Source of the DNA: JBBRYB01 sp038238115
GTDB taxonomy: Bacteria > Actinomycetota > Actinomycetes > Propionibacteriales > Nocardioidaceae
DNA: 64,000 nt
Assembly (NCBI GenBank): GCA_038238115.1
Contig: JBBRYB010000007.1
Location: 1 to 64,000, forward strand
Direction of reading: 5' to 3'
Part shown: positions 49,752-56,541 of the stretch, in pieces
Layout of the letters: each line of letters starts with the position of its first letter
Numbering within the stretch: the stretch's first letter is position 1
Made by a program: the position numbers and the translations under genes
Notes under the pieces: generated by a model
What the model was told of the DNA's origin: nothing
What the model saw: the letters and a program-made list of their open reading frames with translations, nothing else
Databases searched by the model: none

Positions 49752-51708
49752 TCAGACGACCTTGAGCGTGACGATGGACCCGAGCGGTGCCGACTGGCCG
49801 GCCTCCGGTGTCTGGCCCACGATGAAGCCGAGGCCGAAGTAGGGCTGCACCTGCTCGGTCGCGACACGGAAACCGGCGGCCGCCATCGCGTCCTTGGCTG
49901 CCTGGATGCCGAAGTGGTTGACGTCGGGTACCTGGACGAGATGGGGGTCCACGGCTGACGACGAGGGTGACGGTGTCTCCGGAATGGCGCACACCGGTGC
50001 TCGGACGCTGGGAGATGACGAGCCCGTCGGCGACATTGTCGTCATAGCGCTCATCCCGCTTCACCTTCAGACCGAGGCTCTGCAGGTCCCGCACAGCCGA
50101 GTCGCCGGACTGCCCGGTGTGGTCGGCCACCTTGATCGGTGCCGGTCCCTTGCTGACCACGATCGACACCCGTTGGTCGCGCCGCAGCTCGGTCCCCTGC
50201 TTCGGAGTGAACGCGACGACCTCACCGGTCCTGACGTCCTCGTCCCACCTGCGCGCGGTATGGCCCACCACCAACGCGTGGTTCGTGATCGCTTTGACCG
50301 CTCGCGCCTCGCTCAGCCCAGCCAGCTCTGGCACTCGATGTCGCTCAGGCCCCTTGGAGATGACCGCCGACACGGTGCCGTCCCTGAGCACCTGCTCGCC
50401 GGCGCGCGGTTCGGTGGAGATCACGCCGCCTTGCCGGACCTTCTCCGAGTACGCCGTCCCGGCGACCCGGAACGACAGCCCGGCCTGCACGATCGTCGAC
50501 CTCGCCTGGGACTGGCTGAGGCGTACCACGTCAGGCGTCGGCCGGAACCGTCCCACGCCGTAGTACCAGCCGGCCGCGGCCGCGCCCGCTGCCAGCAGCA
50601 GCACGACGACGAAGGCGATCCAGCCCCGTCGCTTTCGCCTGCGCGCCAGTGTGGACGGCGCTGGGTATGGCGGTGGACCCGCCACGGTCCGAGTCACCAC
50701 GTCCGTCGAGGTGGACGTCTCGGGGTCCGGCCAGGTCCGTTCGTCACGAGCGCCTGGGAGGCCCTCGAGGACGTTGGTCGCCTCGTCGCCGCGGACCAGG
50801 ATCGTGGGAGTCAGGTCGTCGGTCAGCTCCTGGTCGTCGATCACACCACGGTCGAGGGCGTGGCGCACCCGCCGGAGCTGCTGCAGCATCACGTGGGCGT
50901 CGGCGGGGCGCAGGTCGCGGTCGCGACTGGTGGCGCGTGCGACGAACGCGTCGAGATAGGGCGCGATGCCGTCGACGAAGGCGGAGGGCGCGGGCACGTC
51001 GTCGTGGACATGCTTGTAGGCCACCTGGATGGGGGAGTCGCCAACGTGCGGCTTCCTGCCGGTGAGCAGCTCGAAGAGCAGCACTCCCAGTGCGTAGACG
51101 TCTGAGCGGGCGTCGGCGTTCCCGTCGGTCACGAGCTCCGGGGGGAGGTAGGAGACAGTGCCCATCAAGACGCCGCCTGTGGCGGTGGCCGACGTTGCTG
51201 AGCTGATAGCTCGCGCGAGGCCGAAGTCGGCCACCTTGATCTGACCGCGCGGGTCGATCAGCACGTTCTCGGGCTTCACGTCACGGTGCACGATGCCCGC
51301 CTCATGTGCAGCGGCGATCGCCTTGAGGATCTCCTCGAGGACACTGAGCGCCCGCGAGGGCGAGAGCGGCGCCTCCGCGCGAATCACGTCACGGAGGGTA
51401 TGACGTCCGGCGACGTACTCCATCGCCAAGAAGAGCACGCCGGCGTCCTCGCCCTGGTCGTAGACGGCCACCACGTTGGGATGGGTGAGGCGGGCGGCGG
51501 CGCGGGCCTCGCGGACGAAGCGCTGGCTGAACGACTCGTCGTCGGCGAGCGCCTGCGGCATCACCTTGACGGCCACCAGGCGGTCCAGGCGCAGGTCGGT
51601 GGCCTCGTAGACGCTCGCCATCCCGCCCCGGGCAATCTTGGCGCCCATCAGGTAGCGCCCGTCAAGCACCTGCCCCACGAGCGGATCGGAGGTGACCAAC
51701 CTGTCCAC
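49752..51708 (-). pseudogene. pknL: PASTA-domain Ser/Thr protein kinase (PknL-like) with a frameshift before the last PASTA repeat
   Basis: The kinase domain (about 15-285) has IARGGMASVYEA, VAVKVMPQ, HRDVKPENVL, DFGLARA and a TVSYLPPE activation-loop end, all intact. A basic linker and a membrane helix (about 375-395) follow, then three PASTA repeats. A C run at 49943-49947 (G on the plus strand) has one base too many: dropping it continues from VVSRGP into HLVQVPDVNHFG, a fourth PASTA repeat ending at 49752. As read, the frame runs on to 49714 with an Arg/Gly-rich sequence and no fourth repeat. GTG at 51708 lies 6 nt after TACACT. The kinase itself should be functional. Confidence 0.85.
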
Positions 51709-51714
51709 GAGGCG

Positions 51715-51720
51715 AGTGTA
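51715..51720 (-). promoter_or_regulatory. -10 hexamer TACACT, leaderless promoter of pknL
   Basis: On the minus strand TACACT ends 6 nt before the GTG at 51708. The divergent Rv2175c-like gene starts 70 bases away on the other side, so one short region drives both. Confidence 0.6.
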
Positions 51721-51789
51721 CGGAGCGACGAGCCGGCTGCCGGTGAGCCTCGCCGCCGAGCGCGCCGGCCGCATGGCAGGCTGGCGGGT

Positions 51790-52143
51790 GTGGCCGACAA
51801 CCTAGACTCCCTCGTCGACTCGTGGCTGACGTTTGCGCAGGTCGCCGAGCAGCTGAGCGTAAGCGCCAGCAAGGTGAGGCAGCTCGTCCGCGAGCACCAG
51901 CTCGTCGCCGTCCGGCGCGATGACTTTCGCGCACCCGGGGTCCCTGCGGACTGCCTGGCGGACGGCATGGTCGTGAAAGGCCTGAGCGGGACACTGGTCC
52001 TGCTCGCCGACCACGGGTTCTCCGAGGCGGAGTCGATCGGGTGGCTCTTCACGGCCGACGACTCGCTTCCCGGGCGGCCGATCGACGCGCTGCGCGAGGA
52101 CCGCGGGCGGGAGGTACGGCGCCGGGCCCAGGCCGTGGTCTAG
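51790..52143 (+). CDS. Excisionase-like helix-turn-helix DNA-binding protein (Rv2175c-like)
   Basis: A 117-residue protein. LTFAQVAEQLSVSASKVRQLVREHQLVAVRRDD is a MerR/excisionase-type winged helix at residues 12-45. The C-terminal domain (GLSGTLVLLADHGFSEAESIGWLF) matches Rv2175c, which in M. tuberculosis is a DNA-binding substrate of the divergent kinase PknL. The same divergent pairing here supports a PknL–target pair. A CAGGCT hexamer 7 nt before the GTG at 51790 may be a weak leaderless -10. Regulation by phosphorylation is known for the family, not shown here. Confidence 0.87.
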   Translation: MADNLDSLVDSWLTFAQVAEQLSVSASKVRQLVREHQLVAVRRDDFRAPGVPADCLADGMVVKGLSGTLVLLADHGFSEAESIGWLFTADDSLPGRPIDALREDRGREVRRRAQAVV

Positions 52144-52154
52144 CTTCTACCAGG

Positions 52155-52177
52155 CCCCAGGCGGCGACACGCCGGGG
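52155..52177. terminator. Stem-loop between convergent genes, possible terminator
   Basis: CCCC-A-GGCG pairs with CGCC-GGGG around a 6-base loop, giving an 8-bp GC stem with one bulge, 11 bases after the Rv2175c-like stop. No clear U tract follows on either strand, so intrinsic termination is uncertain. Its place between two converging genes is suitable. Confidence 0.35.
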
Positions 52178-52215
52178 AAAGCGGGCCTTTGGTGGCGTCT
52201 CGGCGGGGTGGGGGG

Positions 52216-53358
52216 CTAGACGAGGCGGCTGGTGGCCCGGTCGCTGAGCACTCGCAGCGCGGCGCACACCTCCTCGTCACCGATCGGCGCGTGCCGCAGC
52301 GCCGACAAGGCAGCCGACGTCAGCTCCGAGATCACGGTCTCGACCGCGTCCAGCGCGCCGGTCTCGCGCAGCACGTCCTGGACCGCGGCAATCCCGTCGG
52401 CGTCGACGTCGCGATGCCCGAAGCTGGCAAGCAGCACGTCGATCTGCGCGGATGTAGCCAGGTCGAACGCACGGGCCATGAGCAGCGTGCGCTTGCCCTC
52501 GCGGATGTCGTCGCCGCTCGGCTTGCCCGTCACGTCGGTAGCACCGAAGACGCCGAGCACGTCGTCACGCAGCTGGAACGCCTCTCCCAGCGGGATCCCG
52601 TACGACGACAGTGCGCGCAGCAGCGGCTGATCCGCCTTTGCGAGGGCGGCGCCGAACTGGAGTGGGCGCTCGACAGTGTATTTCGCGGACTTGTAGCGCA
52701 GCACGCGCATCGCGTCGGAGGTGCTGCTGCGTCCGCTCGTCTGGGCGAGCACGTCGAGGTACTGGCCCGCGACGACCTCCGTGCGGAGCTTGTCGAAATA
52801 GACCCGTCCCCGCTGAAGCACCTTCGGGGCAAGTGTGCTCCGTGCCAGCAGCTCGTCGGACCAGGACAGCAACAGGTCCCCGAGCAAGATCGCGGCGCTC
52901 TGCCCGAAGTCGCTCTGCCCGAAGTCGCTCCGCCCGGGCCCGCCTTGTTCCGGTCCGCTCTTCCCCGGAGCGGGTTCGCGCAGCCGGGCGAACCACCGAT
53001 GGGCCGCCGGCCGGCCGCGCCGGGTCGCGGAGCCGTCCATCACGTCGTCGTGGACGAGTGCGCTCGCATGGACGAGCTCGATCGCGGCGGCCGCTGTCAT
53101 GACTGCGTCGAGTCTCTTGGACGAGCCACCAGCGGCCCTCCAGCCCCAGTAGGCGAACGCGGGACGGAGCTGCTTGCCACCCTCGACGTAGCTGCGGGCC
53201 GTCGTGAACAGCGGCGCCAAGTCGCCGCCGACCGAGGCGAGCTCCGCCTCCTTGTCTCGGATGAACGTCTCGAGGATCGCGGCGATGGACTGGCGGAACT
53301 CGGTTGTGATCGGTTCGAGGTCGACGACTGGGTCGGCCGGCATGGTCGTCTCAGTCAC
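52216..53358 (-). CDS. Trans-polyprenyl diphosphate synthase (IdsA/GGPP synthase type) with a repeat insertion
   Basis: A 380-residue isoprenoid chain-elongating enzyme. The first aspartate-rich motif VHDDVMDGSATRRG and the second LRDDVLGVFGATD, with KPSGDDIREGKRT after it, are intact, so a geranylgeranyl- or farnesyl-type product is likely. Between the HRWFARL helix and ILLGDLLLSW there is an unusual insert with SGPEQ, GGPGR, SDFGQ, SDFGQ five-residue repeats. GTG at 53358 lies 7 nt after TAGGCT; the longer frame is shadow sequence of the oxidoreductase gene. The likely M. tuberculosis counterpart is idsA2 (Rv2173). Confidence 0.9.
   Translation of the reverse strand: MTETTMPADPVVDLEPITTEFRQSIAAILETFIRDKEAELASVGGDLAPLFTTARSYVEGGKQLRPAFAYWGWRAAGGSSKRLDAVMTAAAAIELVHASALVHDDVMDGSATRRGRPAAHRWFARLREPAPGKSGPEQGGPGRSDFGQSDFGQSAAILLGDLLLSWSDELLARSTLAPKVLQRGRVYFDKLRTEVVAGQYLDVLAQTSGRSSTSDAMRVLRYKSAKYTVERPLQFGAALAKADQPLLRALSSYGIPLGEAFQLRDDVLGVFGATDVTGKPSGDDIREGKRTLLMARAFDLATSAQIDVLLASFGHRDVDADGIAAVQDVLRETGALDAVETVISELTSAALSALRHAPIGDEEVCAALRVLSDRATSRLV
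52898..52927 (-). repeat. 15-bp tandem repeats in the polyprenyl synthase gene (SDFGQ units)
   Basis: Two identical copies of CTCTGCCCGAAGTCG (plus strand) stand in tandem, followed by degenerate 15-base units up to about 52957. On the coding strand they give two SDFGQ repeats preceded by GGPGR and SGPEQ. The insertion is in frame and lies in a variable loop between helices of the enzyme. Confidence 0.85.
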
Positions 53359-53365
53359 GGGAGCG

Positions 53366-53371
53366 AGCCTA
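53366..53371 (-). promoter_or_regulatory. -10 hexamer TAGGCT, leaderless promoter of the polyprenyl synthase gene
   Basis: On the minus strand TAGGCT ends 7 nt before the GTG at 53358. No ribosome-binding site is visible before that GTG. Confidence 0.55.
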
Positions 53372-53404
53372 CCCGTGGCGCGGAGTCCGTCGGGTGGCGC
53401 CAGC

Positions 53405-54745
53405 TCAGGCCTTGCCCAGGCGGGCGGCGACATGCGCAGCACCCCAGACGACGTACGGCACGGTGGGACCAGGATGCAGCGAGGCGCCGACCAGGTGCAG
53501 CCCGTCGAAGGGGTTGAGCAGGGCCGCGCGGCGGGCATGGTCGCGCCAACCGTTCCAGCAGAGCCCGTACGACGACCCTCCCGTCTCCGCGACGAGGTCG
53601 GCCGGGCTTCGGTCGAGGCGTGACACGACCTGCTCACGGACGTCGATCCCACGACTGGCCAGCGTGACGAGGACATCCTCGTGCGCGGAGCCGCGCCACT
53701 GCACAGTCCAGGCGTGACAGCCGGCCGGAGCCGCACCGCGCGTGGTGACAACCACCAGGGGATCGCCGTGCAGAGCCACCTCGTCCGGGAGTGCGGGCAC
53801 CGCGCCACGCAGCCCGAGATGGGTCACCGCTGGTGGGACGGCCGGATCGGCATGGGCGAAGGCCCGCCGCGCGGGAGCGGCCAGGTCCGGCGGCAGCATC
53901 GTCTCGAAGACGACAGTCGGGTCGATGCCGGTGACCACGACGTCAGCAGCTATCCGCTGGCCGCCAGGCGTCTGGACGCCCTGTACCCGCCCGTCGGCAA
54001 CCCGGATCGCGGCGACGGAGCACTGGTAGCGCACGTCGACTCCACGCTCGGCGAGGCGGGTCACCAGCGCCTCGCCCAGCTCGGCGAAGAGGCCCGACGT
54101 CGCCCACACGCCGAAACTGCGCTCGACGTAGGCCTCGACGGCCGCAAAGGCCGGAACCTTCCGCGGCTGTGAGCCGGCGAGCACGAAGGGGTGAGCCACC
54201 ATCCGCCGCAGCCGCTCGTCCGGGATGGCTGTCGTCAGCAGCCGGTGCAGGCTCATCGAGGATCTCAGCCGCCTGGCGACGTCGCGGCTACCGAGCCGGT
54301 GCCCTCCCGCCGGGACGTCTAGGACATCTCGGCGCAGGTTGTCCCAGACATCGGCCTGGGCGTCCACGAACCCGGTCCACGCCGTCCCGGTACCCTTACC
54401 CAGCCCGGCGTCGACCGCCGCAGTCTGTGCGGAGCGTGAGCCCGTGGGCAGATCGACCTGGGCGCCGTCGTCGAAGATGTGGCGACGTGCGACTGGTCGC
54501 AGTTGCAGGTCGACGTAGCGCTCGAGCGGACGTCCGGACTTGCGGAACAGGTCTCTCAGCACGGCCGGCAGGGCCGTCGACGAGGGTCCGGCGTCCCAGC
54601 CGAAGCCGTCCTGCTCGATCCTTCGGAGCATGCCGCCGGCGTGCGCGGTCCGCTCGCAGACGACGACGCGGTGCCCCAGCTTGGCGAGCCTCGCCGCGGC
54701 GGCCAGGCCGCCGAGCCCTGCCCCGACGACCACGACGTCCGCCAC
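53405..54745 (-). CDS. CrtI-like FAD-dependent oxidoreductase (phytoene desaturase family)
   Basis: A 446-residue flavoprotein. The N-terminal dinucleotide fold VVVVGAGLGGLAAAARLAKLG and the CERTAHAGGMLRR element are typical of the phytoene desaturase/amine oxidase superfamily, as is the C-terminal GLHLVGASLHPGPTVPYVVWGA FAD-contacting region. It lies next to a polyprenyl diphosphate synthase, but no phytoene synthase is present, so a carotenoid role is uncertain. GTG at 54745 lies 7 nt after TAGGGT; an upstream GTG would overlap that hexamer. Confidence 0.87.
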   Translation of the reverse strand: MADVVVVGAGLGGLAAAARLAKLGHRVVVCERTAHAGGMLRRIEQDGFGWDAGPSSTALPAVLRDLFRKSGRPLERYVDLQLRPVARRHIFDDGAQVDLPTGSRSAQTAAVDAGLGKGTGTAWTGFVDAQADVWDNLRRDVLDVPAGGHRLGSRDVARRLRSSMSLHRLLTTAIPDERLRRMVAHPFVLAGSQPRKVPAFAAVEAYVERSFGVWATSGLFAELGEALVTRLAERGVDVRYQCSVAAIRVADGRVQGVQTPGGQRIAADVVVTGIDPTVVFETMLPPDLAAPARRAFAHADPAVPPAVTHLGLRGAVPALPDEVALHGDPLVVVTTRGAAPAGCHAWTVQWRGSAHEDVLVTLASRGIDVREQVVSRLDRSPADLVAETGGSSYGLCWNGWRDHARRAALLNPFDGLHLVGASLHPGPTVPYVVWGAAHVAARLGKA

Positions 54746-54752
54746 GAACGGC

Positions 54753-54758
54753 ACCCTA
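54753..54758 (-). promoter_or_regulatory. -10 hexamer TAGGGT, leaderless promoter of the CrtI-like gene
   Basis: On the minus strand TAGGGT ends 7 nt before the GTG at 54745. The spacing decides the start codon, because the alternative GTG three codons earlier overlaps the hexamer. Confidence 0.55.
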
Positions 54759-54778
54759 CCGAGCGCGCCCGTTGCGCC

Positions 54779-55306
54779 TCAGCCGACGGTCACCGTCACC
54801 CTGTTGGACGTCTCGCCCCGAGCGACGTCCTTCATCCGGAAGCGGTTGAGCCCGGTGTGGCTCGTCTTGACATAGGTGGAGAACGCGCCGGCGTCCAGGC
54901 TGGTCGTGACAGGGAAGTCGAGCCAGGTGCCGCTCTCCTTGCGCTGCACCTGCAAGGTCAGGCCCGTGGGCGCCTGGTAGGTACCGGTGAGGTAGATGGG
55001 CTCGAAGCTGCCAACATCGTTCGGATGGACGCGCAGCACGATGCCCCGTTGCGGTGGGGGCCGGTGCGTCGGTGGGGCGCTGGTCGGGGATCCGCTGTGC
55101 GGGCCACGGTGGGCCTTGGGCGGCGTACCACCGCCACCGCCGGGCAGGGTGATCGGGGCCGTGGTGGAGCCGGCCTTGCCGAGTCCGGCGAGGTCGACGG
55201 CCTTGATGCCGGCGAAGGCGACGACGCCGCCGATGAGGGCGCCGACGACGAGCAGCAAGACCACGCCGACCAGCAGCTGCTTCTGCCAGCTGGTCTGGTC
55301 GTCCAT
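54779..55306 (-). CDS. Unrecognised single-pass membrane protein with an extracytoplasmic domain
   Basis: A 175-residue protein I do not recognise. A short cytoplasmic start (MDDQTSWQKQ) precedes one membrane helix (about 11-35). A Gly/Pro/His-rich linker (about 50-90) leads to a beta-rich domain of about 80 residues with TGLTLQVQRKESGTWLDF and a final VTVTVG strand, suggesting an immunoglobulin-like fold. ATG at 55306 has GGGAG six bases upstream; an ATG 14 codons earlier (55348) is possible. It may be a surface-exposed anchor protein. Confidence 0.72.
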   Translation of the reverse strand: MDDQTSWQKQLLVGVVLLLVVGALIGGVVAFAGIKAVDLAGLGKAGSTTAPITLPGGGGGTPPKAHRGPHSGSPTSAPPTHRPPPQRGIVLRVHPNDVGSFEPIYLTGTYQAPTGLTLQVQRKESGTWLDFPVTTSLDAGAFSTYVKTSHTGLNRFRMKDVARGETSNRVTVTVG

Positions 55307-55387
55307 CCGGTGCTCCCCGCCGTCCGTGGCCTCGTGCTGAACCTCCATGGTGTCAGACGGCTGGAGAGGCCCCACCGTGCTGGCAGC

Positions 55388-55885
55388 TCAGGCGACGTCG
55401 ATCTCCCGCGCGTGGGTGAGAGAGAGGAGCTCGGCATAGGTCGTGTCGAAGACGGCGTGGGCGTGGCCCGCAGCCGCCCAGATCACCGGGTAGGCGGCAA
55501 GGGCGCGGTCGAGGTACGTCGGGATCGGGGTCGGGTGGCCTAGCGGCGCCACCCCGCCGATCACCTGGCCGGTGTGGGTCCGGACGAACTCGGGCGTCGC
55601 GCGCCGCAGCGCCGTGACTGCGAGCGTCGCCGCGACCGTCTCCACGTCGACGCGATGAGCACCGGAGGTGAGGATGAGCACGGGAGAGCCGTCGGCGTCG
55701 AAGACCAGCGAATTGGCGATGGCGCCGACCTCACAACCGAGGCCGTCGGCTGCCTGCTGCGCGGTGCGGGCCGAGTCGGGCAGCACGCGCACCGAGCAGG
55801 CCGCACCGAGGCTGCGCAGTTGTGCGGTGACGTGGTCGATGCTGCGGTGACGCAGCTGTCGAGTGGACTCCCCGGGAGCTGTCAT
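55388..55885 (-). CDS. YbaK/EbsC-family aminoacyl-tRNA deacylase
   Basis: A 165-residue YbaK/ProX-type editing protein that removes wrong amino acids from tRNA. LGCEVGAIANSLVFDADG and PVLILTSGAHRVD, with GQVIGGVAPLGHP, carry the conserved binding-pocket Lys/Gly/Ala positions of the family, although the usual catalytic lysine after SLVF is not obvious to me. ATG at 55885 is 6 nt after a TAGAGT hexamer, so it is probably leaderless. It is divergent from the SOS-controlled genes. Confidence 0.88.
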   Translation of the reverse strand: MTAPGESTRQLRHRSIDHVTAQLRSLGAACSVRVLPDSARTAQQAADGLGCEVGAIANSLVFDADGSPVLILTSGAHRVDVETVAATLAVTALRRATPEFVRTHTGQVIGGVAPLGHPTPIPTYLDRALAAYPVIWAAAGHAHAVFDTTYAELLSLTHAREIDVA

Positions 55886-55891
55886 GCAGCG

Positions 55892-55897
55892 ACTCTA
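55892..55897 (-). promoter_or_regulatory. -10 hexamer TAGAGT, leaderless promoter of the YbaK gene
   Basis: On the minus strand TAGAGT ends 6 nt before the ATG at 55885. It is about 90 bases from the LexA box that serves the opposite strand, so LexA control of this gene is unlikely. Confidence 0.6.
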
Positions 55898-55949
55898 ATG
55901 TCGCGGGGCGACCTCGCTGCGCCTGGGCGCACAGCCCGTCGTGCTGGGG

Positions 55950-55981
55950 TTGACGCGGTTGTCGGTGGCGGGGTTTACTGT
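55950..55981 (+). promoter_or_regulatory. Promoter of the DUF6504-dnaE2 unit (TTGACG and TTTACT/TACTGT)
   Basis: TTGACG at 55950-55955 is a good -35. TTTACT (55974-55979, 18-base spacing) or TACTGT (55976-55981) is the -10. The predicted start site is at the beginning of the LexA palindrome, so bound LexA would stop transcription from starting. Confidence 0.55.
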
Positions 55982-55989
55982 TCTTCTGG

Positions 55990-56009
55990 GTTCGAACATA
56001 TGTTCGAAC
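55990..56009. promoter_or_regulatory. LexA/SOS box, perfect 20-bp palindrome
   Basis: GTTCGAACATATGTTCGAAC is a perfect palindrome containing TCGAAC-N4-GTTCGA, the LexA site of mycobacteria and other actinobacteria. It lies just downstream of the -10 and 136 bases before the DUF6504 start. It is the only LexA box I found in the window and marks this operon as DNA-damage induced. Confidence 0.9.
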
Positions 56010-56144
56010 TCTCACCACCGAGGGTTTCGCGGCGCTTTGTGGTGAGGCGCATCGCCTGGGTGAGGATGGCCTCGACCCCCGTCCTCACCGGGCGATCCGC
56101 AGCGATGCCCGCACGGGTGACGTGAGGATGACCGTAAAGGGGAA

Positions 56145-56528
56145 GTGACCCAGATGCGACGCTACGACGACCCCATCGAGGTGCGTCGAGGTCTGCTGTC
56201 GGGGCAGGAGATCCCGGCTCAGTTCATCTGGCGCGGCAGGCTCTGGGTGGTGCGCGAGGTCATCTCGCACTGGATCGAGACGGGGGTCTGGTGGGAGCAG
56301 CCTGGTGTGGCGGCCCTCTTCGGCACCGGTACCGGTGCCGATGTCGCCAGCGCAGCGACGGCTGCCGAGGCGCCGCCGCCTCCTCCTCAGGCCGCCGACC
56401 TGCTCGGTGAGCGTGACTTCTGGCGGGTCGAGGCGACGCGGGGACGAGCGGTGCGAGGAGCGGGTGTCTTCGACCTGTCCTTCGACTGGGCCGGTGGACA
56501 GTGGCGCCTCGTCAGCAGCATCGACTGA
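56145..56528 (+). CDS. DUF6504 protein preceding dnaE2
   Basis: A 127-residue protein of the DUF6504 family, which accompanies imuB and dnaE2 in actinobacterial mutagenesis cassettes. RYDDPIEVRRGLLSGQEIPAQFIWRGRLWVVREV is its N-terminal signature, and a Pro/Ala linker (about 75-90) precedes FWRVEATRGRAVRGAGVFDL. It has no known activity. GTG at 56145 follows AAAGGGGAA; ATG at 56154 is an alternative. It overlaps no other gene and precedes dnaE2 by 13 bases. Confidence 0.82.
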   Translation: MTQMRRYDDPIEVRRGLLSGQEIPAQFIWRGRLWVVREVISHWIETGVWWEQPGVAALFGTGTGADVASAATAAEAPPPPPQAADLLGERDFWRVEATRGRAVRGAGVFDLSFDWAGGQWRLVSSID

Positions 56529-56541
56529 GGACGTCATCGCT

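Noticed and set aside
53405..54745. Complete carotenoid biosynthesis cluster with the polyprenyl synthase gene
   Set aside because: No phytoene synthase or cyclase is present, so adjacency of the two genes alone does not support a carotenoid pathway.
56000..56125. 41-codon ORF starting inside the LexA palindrome (MFELSPPRV)
   Set aside because: Its ATG is part of the palindrome, there is no ribosome-binding site, and the peptide resembles no imuA/imuB remnant I can recognise.
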